This document shows positions 8,839 to 17,563 of a DNA stretch of 64,000 nucleotides, piece by piece (the stretch's first letter is position 1; each line of letters starts with the position of its first letter). The stretch comes from Clostridium cadaveris. GTDB lineage: Bacteria > Bacillota > Clostridia > Clostridiales > Clostridiaceae. A program made the position numbers and the translations under genes. The DNA is taken from positions 1,058,501 through 1,122,500 of the forward strand of contig NZ_CP076620.1 in the NCBI RefSeq assembly GCF_020911725.1. Direction: 5' to 3'. The notes beneath the pieces were generated by a model. The model had not been told where the DNA came from and did no database searches. It worked only from the letters and a program-made list of their open reading frames with translations.

Positions 8839-10098
8839 ATGCTAGATTTTATCGTGGATATTCTAAGTGAACCATCAATATTAGTTGGATTAGTAGCCCT
8901 TATAGGACTATTACTTCAAAAGAAATCGGCTTCAGAAACAATTACAGGAACTATTAAAACAATAATGGGATTCCTAGTACTTAGTGGAGGAGCAGCTATT
9001 GTTGTAGGAGCTCTTGAACCATTCGGAGCAATGTTCCAACAAGGATTTGGAATACAAGGTATAGTACCAAACAACGAAGCAGTTGTTGCAGTTGCATTAA
9101 AAGACATTGGTAGTCAGACAGCACTTATAATGGCATTTGGTATGTTAGCTAACATATTGATAGCTAGATTTACTAAGCTAAAATATATATTCTTAACAGG
9201 ACACCATACTTTATATATGGCTTGTATGATAGCAGTTATATTAGTATCAGGTGGAGTAACAGGAGTACCTCTAATAGTAATAGGAGCAGTTGTTTTAGGA
9301 TTTATAATGGCAGTTATGCCAGCCTTAGCTCAACCAACAATGAGAAAGATAACTGGAGTAGATGATGTTGCATTCGGACACTTTGGAACATTTGGATATA
9401 TTTTATCAGCTTGGGTTGGTAAGTTAGTAGGAAAAGGATCAAAATCAACTGAGGAAATGAACGTTCCTCAAAGCTTAACTTTCTTAAGAGATACATCAGT
9501 AGCAATTAGTTTAACAATGAGCATACTTTACTTAATAGTTGCATTTGCGGCAGGACAAACATTTATTGAATCAGAATTAAGCAAAGGACAAAACTTTATA
9601 GTTTATGCATTAATTCAAGCAATCACTTTTGCAGGTGGAGTTTACGTAATACTTTCAGGTGTTAGATTAATACTTGCAGAAATATTACCAGCATTCAGAG
9701 GAATAGCAATGAAGTTAGTTCCAAATGCAAAACCAGCAATAGACTGTCCAGTAGTATTCCCATATGCACCAAATGCAGTACTTATCGGATTCTTATCAAG
9801 TTTCGCTGGAGGTATAGTAGGATTATTCATACTAATGGCATTAGGCGCTCCAGCAATACTTCCAGGTGTTGTACCTCACTTCTTCTGTGGAGCTACAGCA
9901 GGTGTATTCGGTAACGCAACAGGTGGTAGAAGAGGAACTATAATTGGAGCTTTCGCACACGGATTATTAATAACTTTCTTACCAGCATTGTTAATGCCAG
10001 TACTTGGAGGATTAGGATTTGCAGGATCAACATTCTCAGATGCTGACTTCGGAGTATTTGGAATACTTTTAGGAAAGATCGTTCAATTTGTAAGATAA
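8839..10098 (+). CDS. PTS sugar transporter subunit IIC (ascorbate family, UlaA/SgaT type)
   Basis: A 419-residue polytopic membrane protein with about 10-11 hydrophobic segments. The N-terminal pattern (DFIVDILSEPSILVGLVALIGLLLQKK, then GTIKTIMGFLVLSGGA), GHHTLYMACM, and the C-terminal PHFFCGATAGVFGNATGGRRG are features of the UlaA/SgaT EIIC family. It forms the membrane channel for the sugar phosphorylated by EIIB. The family handles L-ascorbate, but clustering with transketolase and transaldolase fits a pentose or pentitol equally well. The start has GAGGGAGAG 6-7 bases upstream. Confidence 0.92.
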   Translation: MLDFIVDILSEPSILVGLVALIGLLLQKKSASETITGTIKTIMGFLVLSGGAAIVVGALEPFGAMFQQGFGIQGIVPNNEAVVAVALKDIGSQTALIMAFGMLANILIARFTKLKYIFLTGHHTLYMACMIAVILVSGGVTGVPLIVIGAVVLGFIMAVMPALAQPTMRKITGVDDVAFGHFGTFGYILSAWVGKLVGKGSKSTEEMNVPQSLTFLRDTSVAISLTMSILYLIVAFAAGQTFIESELSKGQNFIVYALIQAITFAGGVYVILSGVRLILAEILPAFRGIAMKLVPNAKPAIDCPVVFPYAPNAVLIGFLSSFAGGIVGLFILMALGAPAILPGVVPHFFCGATAGVFGNATGGRRGTIIGAFAHGLLITFLPALLMPVLGGLGFAGSTFSDADFGVFGILLGKIVQFVR

Positions 10099-10102
10099 TA
10101 TA

Positions 10103-10131
10103 AAGGGGAGGATTTTACCTCCCTTTTACTG
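10103..10131 (+). terminator. Terminator after EIIC
   Basis: AAAGGGGAGG pairs with CCTCCCTTTT (one bulged base) around a short loop and ends in a T run. Confidence 0.7.
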
Positions 10132-10172
10132 TTACCACAATATTGTGTAAAACAAAGAAAAGAATTATAAAC

Positions 10173-10201
10173 TTTAAAAATTTTTATAATAATGTTATAA
10201 T
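10173..10201 (+). promoter_or_regulatory. Possible sigma-A promoter for the transaldolase gene
   Basis: TTTAAA (10173-10178), a 17-base spacer, then TATAAT (10196-10201), 35 bases before the transaldolase start. The -35 box is poor but the -10 is perfect. Confidence 0.45.
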
Positions 10202-10236
10202 GAACATGGAATTTTTAAGAAAAGGAAGGGATAACG

Positions 10237-10887
10237 ATGAAATTATTTATCGATACAGCCATAGTTGAAGAAATAAAAAAAGCTAATGACATGGGAATTA
10301 TCTGTGGAGTAACTACTAACCCATCTCTAATTGCAAAGTCAGGAAGAGATTTTAAAGAAGTTATAACAGAGATCACTAATATAGTAGATGGACCAATAAG
10401 TGCAGAGGTTATAAGCCTTGAAGCAGAAGGTATGGTTTCAGAAGCTGATGAATTAGTGAAAATCCACAAGAACATAGTTATAAAATTACCAATGACTGTA
10501 GAAGGACTTAAAGCTACAAAGATCCTTTCATCTAAAGGAATAAAGACTAACGTAACTTTAATATTCTCAGCTGCTCAAGCATTACTTGCAGCAAGAGCTG
10601 GTGCTACATATGTAAGCCCATTCTTAGGCAGATTAGACGATATCGGAATGGAAGGTATGAACCTAATAGAAGAAATCGTAGATATATTTGAAATACATGG
10701 AATAGAAACAGAAATAATCGCTGCAAGCACAAGAAGCCCAATGCACGTAACTAGAGCTGCAAGAGCTGGTGCTCATATAGCAACTGTTCCTTACAACGTA
10801 TTACTTCAAATGACTAAGCACCCATTAACAGATGCAGGAATCGAAAGATTCTTAAAGGACTGGGAAGGCGTGACAAAGAGCAAGTAG
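10237..10887 (+). CDS. Transaldolase (short FSA/TalC type)
   Basis: 216 residues, the length of the short transaldolase / fructose-6-phosphate aldolase family. [13 protein letters not shown] and [13 protein letters not shown] are the family N-terminal signatures. The Schiff-base lysine is in NIVIKLPMT (Lys83), and the phosphate-binding region lies in STRSPMHV. It moves dihydroxyacetone units in the non-oxidative pentose phosphate pathway and completes the module with the split transketolase. It has its own likely promoter and a strong terminator. Confidence 0.94.
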   Translation: MKLFIDTAIVEEIKKANDMGIICGVTTNPSLIAKSGRDFKEVITEITNIVDGPISAEVISLEAEGMVSEADELVKIHKNIVIKLPMTVEGLKATKILSSKGIKTNVTLIFSAAQALLAARAGATYVSPFLGRLDDIGMEGMNLIEEIVDIFEIHGIETEIIAASTRSPMHVTRAARAGAHIATVPYNVLLQMTKHPLTDAGIERFLKDWEGVTKSK

Positions 10888-10898
10888 TAAAAACAAGA

Positions 10899-10935
10899 AA
10901 AGAACTCAACCGTAAAGGTGTGAGTTCTTTTTTGT
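10899..10935 (+). terminator. Rho-independent terminator after transaldolase
   Basis: AAAGAACTCA (10899-10908) pairs perfectly with TGAGTTCTTT (10921-10930), followed by a T-rich run. It marks the end of the sugar module and the left edge of the repeat region. Confidence 0.92.
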
Positions 10936-10940
10936 TTTTA

Positions 10941-11240
10941 GTGAAGAGTGACGTAGATAAGAGTGAAGAGTTAAGCAGGGAATAGGAGTGGATGGAGTTT
11001 TAGGAGATATAGGGATTAGTTAAGAGTGACGTAGATAAGAGTGAAGAGTTGAGCAGGGAATAGGGGAGGATGGAGTTTTAGGAGATATAGGGATTAGTGA
11101 AGAGTTACATAGATAAGAGTGAAGAGTTAAGCAGGGAATAGGAGTGAATGGAGTTTTAGGAGATATAGGGATTAGTTAAGAGTGACGTAGATAAGAGTGA
11201 AGAGTTGAGCAAAAAAATAGGAGTGGATGAAGTTTCTGGG
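10941..11240 (+). repeat. Four tandem 78-bp repeats
   Basis: Copies start at 10941, 11019, 11097 and 11175, each 78 bases apart; the fourth diverges after about 65 bases. Each unit contains GTKAAGAGT, AGATAAGAGTGAAGAGTT and GGAGTTTTAGGAGATATAGG. Copies differ at only a few positions. No sustained reading frame or spacers are present, so this is not a CRISPR array. The strand is purine-rich (G/A), unlike its surroundings. Related but inverted repeats lie at 11666-11819 on the other side of the four-helix-bundle gene. Confidence 0.95.
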
Positions 11241-11251
11241 GAGGGGAGAGA

Positions 11252-11599
11252 TTAATTTTTATTTTTAGCTGTGTTTAGGGTTGAGATTAGCATCTTTTTT
11301 AGGCTAGTGCATTTATTTTTTAGAGAATGAAAATTTTGTGGTAAAAAACCAGTTTTTGCTAGAATTATAAGCCAGTACTCTGTTTCGGAGGCTTCTTTCA
11401 GAGCAATTTGCATTCTGTATATAAAATCATTTCGACTAACAGCAAAATTCCCCTCATGAACATTAGCACCAATACTAGTCCCACTTCTAAGAATTTGCTT
11501 AGATAAAACAAATTCCTTTTTCTCATAAATAAGCCATTTATAATACTCAACAATATCAACACCAAATTCAATACTCTGCTCAACTATAGGCCCAATCAC
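11252..11599 (-). CDS. Four-helix-bundle protein (23S rRNA intervening-sequence protein family)
   Basis: 115 residues with the family pattern: EQSIEFGVDIVEYYKWL, then the highly conserved LSKQILRSGTSIGANVHEG, then SRNDFIYRMQIALKEASETEYWL and a basic helical tail. Members were first found inside intervening sequences of 23S rRNA genes of spirochaetes and others, and similar proteins are diversity-generating-retroelement accessory factors (Avd-like). The molecular role here is unknown. No reverse transcriptase or rRNA gene lies near it. It sits between tandem repeats in opposite orientation, which suggests the gene and repeats form one cassette. Confidence 0.88.
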   Translation of the reverse strand: MIGPIVEQSIEFGVDIVEYYKWLIYEKKEFVLSKQILRSGTSIGANVHEGNFAVSRNDFIYRMQIALKEASETEYWLIILAKTGFLPQNFHSLKNKCTSLKKMLISTLNTAKNKN

Positions 11600-11665
11600 A
11601 ATAACTCACCGTCCTAAACTCAATTTATCCTAATTATTAACTTCCTAATTAAAAGTTATTCATCT

Positions 11666-11819
11666 AACTTCAAATCCTTCACAACAACCGAATCCCCTCC
11701 GAACTCTTAACTCTTCACTAAAATTACTCTTAACTAATCCCCCCAACTTTAAATCCTTCGCAACTACTAAATCCCCTCCGAACTTTTCACTCTTCACTCA
11801 AATTACTCTTCACTAAATA
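11666..11819 (-). repeat. Two 79-bp repeats, inverted relatives of the 78-bp array
   Basis: Units begin at 11666 and 11745 on the plus strand. Read on the minus strand they contain TTAGTKAAGAGTAA, AGTGAAGAGTKAA and GGAGGGGATT, the same building blocks in the same order as the array at 10941. The best inverted match is 16 perfect bases: GGGATTAGTTAAGAGT at 11168-11183 with its complement at 11726-11741. With the left array it brackets the four-helix-bundle gene. Confidence 0.85.
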
Positions 11820-11838
11820 GAAATTAACCTCATGTTAG

Positions 11839-11867
11839 TTGATAATTAATCCTATATATAATATAAT
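11839..11867 (+). promoter_or_regulatory. Sigma-A promoter for smpB
   Basis: TTGATA (11839-11844), a 17-base spacer, TATAAT (11862-11867). Near-consensus, 33 bases before the smpB start and just outside the right repeat. Confidence 0.75.
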
Positions 11868-11899
11868 TAAGTATCACAGATGATATAGAGGTGATTATA

Positions 11900-12376
11900 T
11901 TGGCTAAAACAGGAGAAAAGAACAATAATAAAACTTTAGCGGAAAATAGAAAAGCAAGACATGACTACTTCATAGAGGAAGTTTATGAAGCTGGAATAGA
12001 ACTAGTAGGTACAGAGGTTAAATCCATAAGAAACGGCAGAGCGAACCTTAAGGACAGCTATGCTGATATATATAATGGAGAAATTTTTATAAATAATATG
12101 CATGTAAGCCCATATGAACAGGGAAACATATTCAATGTAGACCCTTTAAGAAAGCGTAAGCTTCTTCTTCACAAGGCTGAAATTTTAAAGCTTTTGGGAG
12201 CCACAGCACAGGAAGGGTATACCTTAGTTCCATTATCTTTATATTTAAAGCGTGGAAGAGTTAAGGTTGCACTAGGTGTTGCAAAGGGTAAGAAGAACTA
12301 CGATAAGCGTGATGCTATGCTTGAAAAGGCTCATAAGAGAGACATAGAGAGAGAAATGAAGGAAAGATATAGATAG
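11900..12376 (+). CDS. smpB: SsrA-binding protein SmpB
   Basis: About 158 residues. It binds tmRNA and takes it to stalled ribosomes. Family signatures are [48 protein letters not shown] and the basic C-terminal tail [14 protein letters not shown] at 11891 is in frame but is itself part of the ribosome site AGAGGTGAT. The TTG at 11900, correctly spaced behind that site, gives the usual MAKTGEK-type N-terminus, so I take TTG as the start. Its RNA partner ssrA lies ~4.8 kb downstream, beyond polC. Confidence 0.95.
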   Translation: MAKTGEKNNNKTLAENRKARHDYFIEEVYEAGIELVGTEVKSIRNGRANLKDSYADIYNGEIFINNMHVSPYEQGNIFNVDPLRKRKLLLHKAEILKLLGATAQEGYTLVPLSLYLKRGRVKVALGVAKGKKNYDKRDAMLEKAHKRDIEREMKERYR

Positions 12377-12397
12377 AGCATAGAAAAATTTGAAATA

Positions 12398-12445
12398 AAG
12401 GGTGTGTTTATAGATGTGTAAATCATTTTATAGCACACTCTTTTC
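12398..12445 (+). terminator. Terminator after smpB
   Basis: AAGGGTGTG pairs with CACACTCTT (one G:T) around a long loop, followed by TTCTTTT. Confidence 0.6.
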
Positions 12446-12554
12446 TTTTGCGTCATCCATAGAAAATTTAATGGATATTATTTTTCATGACTTATTTCTT
12501 TTGAAATGTTAAAATATAAAATACATACTAGAAATCTTTTAAGGAAGGTTTAAA

Positions 12555-15500
12555 GTGAAGATGAATAGAGTATATGAAATTTTTAGTGATTTTAGTGGTG
12601 GAAGCAGCATAGGCGATGCTCTTATAGAAAATGTAACTTTAATGAAAAAGACCAATAGCCTTGTTATAAGGATTATTTCAAGCAAGTACATTGCTATAAG
12701 AGAGATTGAAGCTTTCAATAATTTTATAAAAAAGAGATTTATATTATCTGATTCTAAAACAGCTATTAAGTATACTGATGAAGTTGATAGGAAGCATATA
12801 GAAAATGAAATTAAAAATGTAATACTTTTGATTTCAGATAGGCATCCACTTCTTAAAGCTGCAGTAAATGACTGTGATTATGATATAAATGAAAATGAGA
12901 TAAGCCTAAAATTCAAAGTAGTTGTATCCCATATTTTTAAAAAGCTCAATTATGATAAGGAACTTCAAGAAGCTATAAAAAACTTTTGCGGTATGTCTTA
13001 CAGGATAAATTTTTCTGATGATGTAAGTCATGAAGAACTTATGAAAATTAAGGAAAAGGAAGAGAAGAAAGAACTTCTAGCTATTCAAAAGCAGATAAAA
13101 TCTCAGCAGGCTGCTATAAATAAAGCACCTAAACCGGTAAGTGAGTCTGAAGTTAAAGAGGAAGGCAAGAAGGAAAATACACTTTTAATATACGGAAGAA
13201 ATGCTAATATAAAGGATCAAGTAGTGAAGATAGTTGATATCACACAGGATGAAGGAAATATAGTCTTAGAAGGTGAGATATCCAATATAGAAACAAGGGA
13301 ATTAAGAAGCGGAAAAGTATTGATTTCCTTTGACTTATATGATGGTTCTGGATCTATAACCTGCAAATCCTTTGTAAAAGGTGAACAGTTTGAAACCGTA
13401 GAGTCAAAGATTAAAAAGGCTAAGGGAGTAAAGCTTCGTGGAAATGCAGGTTACAGTAAATTTTCTGGTGAAGTAGAAGTTATAGCTAACACTATAATTG
13501 AAAGTGGAGGCCTTATGAAGATAACAAGGAAGGATAAGGCAGAGGTGAAGAGAGTAGAGCTTCATATGCATACCAAGATGAGTCAGATGGATGGAATGAC
13601 AGGTGCTGCTGACTTAATCAAGAGGGCTATGAGCTGGGGAATGAAGTCCATAGCCATAACTGACCACGGAGTTGTTCAGTCCTTCCCAGATGCTCATAAG
13701 CTTTTAGGAAGAGATAATCCTAATATGAAAGTGATTTATGGAGTAGAGGCTTATTTAGCACCAGACAGGAATCCATCTGTAGTCAATTCAAAAGGTCAAA
13801 GTATAGACACTACCTATTGTGTGTTAGACCTAGAAACCACAGGTTTTTCGCCTGTAACTGAAAAAATAACGGAAATAGGTATAATGAAAGTTAATGATGG
13901 CAAGGTAATAGATTCTTTTAGTACTTTTGTAAATCCACAGAAGCCTATTCCACCAAGAGTAGTGGAAGTTACAAACATAACTGATGATATGGTAAGGAAT
14001 GCAGAAACTATAGATAAAGTATTCCCTAAGATGCTTGAATTCATTGAGGGCAGCGTATTAGTTGCTCATAATGCAGAATTTGATATAGGATTTTTAAAGT
14101 ATAATGCTAAAGCTTTAGGTTATGATTTTGACTTTTCATATATAGATACACTTCCTTTGGCTCAAGATATTTTTTATGAGTACAAGAGTTTTAAGCTTGG
14201 CAGAATTGCTAAGAATCTTGGTATAAAAGTATTAGTTGCCCACAGAGCTTTAGATGACGTAGATACTACTGTAAAAGTATTTAATATAATGATTGATAAA
14301 CTTAAAGAAAAAGGCGCTGAGACTATTGATGATATAAATAAGTGTGCTTTATGTGAGGAAGCAGCTAAGATAGAATATAAAAAGCGTAAGACATATCATG
14401 CTATAATTCTTGCAAAAGATTATACAGGACTTAAGAATCTTTATAGATTAGTATCATATTCTCATTTAGATTATTTCTACAAAAAGCCTCGTATACTTAT
14501 AAGCATGTATGAAAAATATTCCGAAGGACTTATCCTAGGGAGCGCCTGCAGTGAGGGTGAGGTATATAAGGCTGTGATGATGGGAAAATCTGATGATGAC
14601 CTTGAAAAAATAGCTTCAAAATATGATTATCTAGAGATTCAGCCCCTTGGAAACAATGATTATTTGATTAGAACTGAGCAAGTTGAAAGTAAGGAAACTT
14701 TAAAAGATATAAATAGAAAGATCATAAAACTTGGTGAAAAACTTAATAAACCGGTAGTTGCTACAGGTGACGTTCACTTTATGGATCCTGAGGATGAAAT
14801 ATACAGACGTATATTAGAAGCAGGTCAAGGCTTTAAGGATGCTGATGATCAGGCACCATTATATCTTAGAACAACTGAAGAGATGCTTGAAGAGTTTTCA
14901 TATTTAGGTAGTGAAAAAGCTTATGAAGTTGTTGTTGAGAATACAAACAAGATAGCTGATATGTGTCAGCAGATAAGCCCTATTTCTCCCGAAAAATGTC
15001 CACCGCACATAGAAGGTTGTGAGCAGACAATAAAGGATATAGCCTATGGAAAGGCTCATGAACTTTACGGGGATACTCTTCCTGATATTGTTCAAGATAG
15101 ACTTGATAGGGAGCTTGATTCTATAATAAAGAATGGATTCTCAGTAATGTATATCATAGCCCAAAAGCTTGTGTGGAAGTCTAATGAAGATGGATACCTC
15201 GTTGGTTCCAGAGGATCTGTAGGTTCTTCCGTTGTTGCTTATATGACGGGGATAACAGAAGTAAATGCATTACCGCCTCATTACAGATGTCCTAAATGCA
15301 AGTACTCGGATTTTAAAGATTATGGCCTGAAAAACGGTTTTGACTTGCCAGATAAAGCTTGTCCTATATGTGGAGAAATGATGGATAAGGACGGTATGGA
15401 TATACCTTTTGAAACTTTCCTTGGGTTTAATGGAGATAAGGAGCCTGATATAGACTTAAACTTCTCTGGAGAATATCAAGCTAAAGCACATAGATACACA

Positions 15501-16898
15501 GAGGTTATCTTTGGTAAGGGAACTACATTTAAGGCAGGTACTATAGGAACAATAGCTGATAAAACAGCTTTTGGTTATGTAAGAAAGTATTTTGATGAAA
15601 AGAATGAAGAGGTAAATAAAGCAGAGGTTCTTAGAATTTCAAAGGGTTGTACTGGAGTAAAAAGAACTACAGGTCAGCATCCAGGGGGAATCATAGTAGT
15701 TCCTAAGGGAAGAGAGATATTTGAATTCTGTCCGGTACAGCATCCAGCTGATGACCCTGAATCAGATATTATAACGACGCACTTTGATTACCACTCCATA
15801 GACCAAAACCTTCTAAAGCTTGATATACTTGGTCACGATGATCCTACTGTAATAAGAATGCTTCAAGATCTTACTGGAGTTGATCCTCAAAAGATACCAC
15901 TTGATGATAAAGATACTATGTCGCTATTTTCATCAACAGAAGCTCTTGGTGTAACTCCAGATCAGATAAATTCTAAGGTAGGGACTTTTGGAGTTCCTGA
16001 GTTTGGTACTAAATTCGTTAGAGGAATGCTTGTAGATACTCTTCCAAAAACTTTTGGAGACCTTTTGTGTATATCAGGATTGTCCCATGGTACAGACGTG
16101 TGGCTTGGAAATGCTAAGGACCTTATTGATGCAGGAACAGTTACACTAAGTGAAGCTGTATGTACAAGAGACGATATAATGATTTATCTTATTAAGAAAG
16201 GACTAGATCCTAATACATCCTTTAAAATAATGGAACTTGTACGTAAAGGTAAGGCCCTAAAAGATCCTGAGAAATGGGCAGCCTATGAAAAGAATATGAG
16301 AGAGCATGATGTACCTGAATGGTATATAGATTCTTGTAGAAAGATAAAATACATGTTCCCTAAAGCCCATGCAGCTGCTTATGTAATGATGGCCTTTAGA
16401 ATTGCTTGGTTCAAGGTTCATATACCAAAAGCTTATTATACAGCGTATTTCACTATAAGAGCTAAAGCTTTTGATGCTGAATTCATGATTTTCGGAAAAG
16501 AAAAAGTAAAAGAAAAGATGAAGGAAATAAGTGATCAAGGTAATGATGCAGCACCAAAGGATAAGGATATGTATGATGATTTAGAAATAGTTTTAGAGAT
16601 GTATGAAAGAGGTATAAAGTTCCTTCCTATTGATTTGTATAAATCGGATGCTACAAAATTTAAAATGGAGGAAGACGGACTAAGACCTCCTATAAATAGT
16701 ATATCAGGTATGGGAAATGTAGCTGCTGAATCTATTTACAATGCTGTACATGAAGATCCACCAATAAGCTCTATAGACAATCTAAAGAAACGTGCAAAAA
16801 TTGGAAATGCAGCAGTAGATCTTCTTAGAAAATTTGGCTGTTTAAATGGCATGACAGAAAGCGATCAGGTAAGCTTCTTTGACCTTATGCAGGCATAA
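12555..16898 (+). CDS. polC: DNA polymerase III alpha subunit, Gram-positive PolC type
   Basis: 1447 residues, the replicative polymerase of low-GC Gram-positives. Domain order: N-terminal domain (about 1-220), OB domain (about 225-325), a PHP domain starting at VELHMHTKMSQMDG near 334 and interrupted by the DnaQ-type proofreading exonuclease (CVLDLETTGF near 422; VLVAHNAEFDIGFL and HRALDDVDTT follow), then the polymerase core with a zinc-binding motif CPKCKYSDF...CPICG near 912, the catalytic aspartates in EPDIDLNFSGEYQ, and the thumb and HhH regions. Length and order are typical. GTG at 12555 sits six bases after AAGGAAGG; an ATG two codons later is the alternative. Confidence 0.97.
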   Translation: MKMNRVYEIFSDFSGGSSIGDALIENVTLMKKTNSLVIRIISSKYIAIREIEAFNNFIKKRFILSDSKTAIKYTDEVDRKHIENEIKNVILLISDRHPLLKAAVNDCDYDINENEISLKFKVVVSHIFKKLNYDKELQEAIKNFCGMSYRINFSDDVSHEELMKIKEKEEKKELLAIQKQIKSQQAAINKAPKPVSESEVKEEGKKENTLLIYGRNANIKDQVVKIVDITQDEGNIVLEGEISNIETRELRSGKVLISFDLYDGSGSITCKSFVKGEQFETVESKIKKAKGVKLRGNAGYSKFSGEVEVIANTIIESGGLMKITRKDKAEVKRVELHMHTKMSQMDGMTGAADLIKRAMSWGMKSIAITDHGVVQSFPDAHKLLGRDNPNMKVIYGVEAYLAPDRNPSVVNSKGQSIDTTYCVLDLETTGFSPVTEKITEIGIMKVNDGKVIDSFSTFVNPQKPIPPRVVEVTNITDDMVRNAETIDKVFPKMLEFIEGSVLVAHNAEFDIGFLKYNAKALGYDFDFSYIDTLPLAQDIFYEYKSFKLGRIAKNLGIKVLVAHRALDDVDTTVKVFNIMIDKLKEKGAETIDDINKCALCEEAAKIEYKKRKTYHAIILAKDYTGLKNLYRLVSYSHLDYFYKKPRILISMYEKYSEGLILGSACSEGEVYKAVMMGKSDDDLEKIASKYDYLEIQPLGNNDYLIRTEQVESKETLKDINRKIIKLGEKLNKPVVATGDVHFMDPEDEIYRRILEAGQGFKDADDQAPLYLRTTEEMLEEFSYLGSEKAYEVVVENTNKIADMCQQISPISPEKCPPHIEGCEQTIKDIAYGKAHELYGDTLPDIVQDRLDRELDSIIKNGFSVMYIIAQKLVWKSNEDGYLVGSRGSVGSSVVAYMTGITEVNALPPHYRCPKCKYSDFKDYGLKNGFDLPDKACPICGEMMDKDGMDIPFETFLGFNGDKEPDIDLNFSGEYQAKAHRYTEVIFGKGTTFKAGTIGTIADKTAFGYVRKYFDEKNEEVNKAEVLRISKGCTGVKRTTGQHPGGIIVVPKGREIFEFCPVQHPADDPESDIITTHFDYHSIDQNLLKLDILGHDDPTVIRMLQDLTGVDPQKIPLDDKDTMSLFSSTEALGVTPDQINSKVGTFGVPEFGTKFVRGMLVDTLPKTFGDLLCISGLSHGTDVWLGNAKDLIDAGTVTLSEAVCTRDDIMIYLIKKGLDPNTSFKIMELVRKGKALKDPEKWAAYEKNMREHDVPEWYIDSCRKIKYMFPKAHAAAYVMMAFRIAWFKVHIPKAYYTAYFTIRAKAFDAEFMIFGKEKVKEKMKEISDQGNDAAPKDKDMYDDLEIVLEMYERGIKFLPIDLYKSDATKFKMEEDGLRPPINSISGMGNVAAESIYNAVHEDPPISSIDNLKKRAKIGNAAVDLLRKFGCLNGMTESDQVSFFDLMQA

Positions 16899-16915
16899 CT
16901 AAATCTTAAAATACT

Positions 16916-16955
16916 AAAACACATACTAGATAAAATCTTCTTGTATGTGTTTTAG
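16916..16955 (+). terminator. Rho-independent terminator after polC
   Basis: AAAACACATAC (16916-16926) pairs perfectly with GTATGTGTTTT (16943-16953). Confidence 0.85.
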
Positions 16956-17067
16956 TTCAAAATTAAAAAATATGAATAACATCTTCTAAATAAGGCATAC
17001 TATATATAACGAAGGAAACAACTAGTATGATAATATAAACTTTTCAATGAGTAGTTACAGTTACCTA

Positions 17068-17096
17068 TTGATTAAAGTGGCTGATTAATGTATTAT
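17068..17096 (+). promoter_or_regulatory. Likely promoter for ssrA
   Basis: TTGATT (17068-17073), 17 bases, TATTAT (17091-17096). The mature tmRNA would begin about 105 bases after the start site, so a precursor leader removed by RNase P is implied. The rest of the 16899-17207 gap shows no gene. Confidence 0.5.
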
Positions 17097-17207
17097 AATA
17101 AGTGTCAGTAAGAAACAAAACTTACTAAGATTTTTAAAAATTGAATATGTGGAGCAAAACAAACAAAGTTTCAGAGACTTTTACCTCTGCGTTAAATCCC
17201 ATAACAT

Positions 17208-17563
17208 GGGGGCGCAATGGTTTCGACGGGGGTACGGAGTTCTAAGGAAGCGAGTGGAGGGAAGTATGGGCCCGCCTTAAAAAACGATGCACTAAATGTA
17301 AACGCAGAAGATAATTTTGCATTAGCAGCTTAATATAGCTGTTCGTTCTACCTTTGAGTCCCACGGCTTAGGATAGGGCGTCGATTAGTGGGGAACCGAG
17401 CGTAGGAAAGCTTTGACCTATGAACGGAATTCATGAAGCTACTAAAGTGAAAAGCCTGCCAATGGGCATTTCATGGAGGGAATGTTAAATCATCTGGCTG
17501 CACTCGGAGATGCTTTAGGAGTTTGGCTTTCGGACAGGGGTTCGATTCCCCTCGCCTCCACCA
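17208..17563 (+). ncRNA. ssrA: Transfer-messenger RNA (tmRNA)
   Basis: About 356 bases. The 5' end GGGGGCG (17208-17214) pairs with CGCCTCC before the encoded CCA-type end ACCA at 17560-17563, forming the acceptor stem. CAATGGTTTCGACGGGGGTACGG and the T-arm GGGGTTCGATTCCCC are characteristic. The tag reading frame at 17301-17333 encodes NAEDNFALAA followed by TAA; LAA targets tagged proteins to proteases. It rescues ribosomes from messages lacking stop codons, together with SmpB and RNase R, both in this window. A foreign element abuts the 3' end exactly. Confidence 0.97.

Noticed and set aside
10941-11240. CRISPR-like array
   Set aside because: The 78-bp units are directly joined with no unique spacers, and no cas genes are near. 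They are tandem repeats linked to the four-helix-bundle gene.
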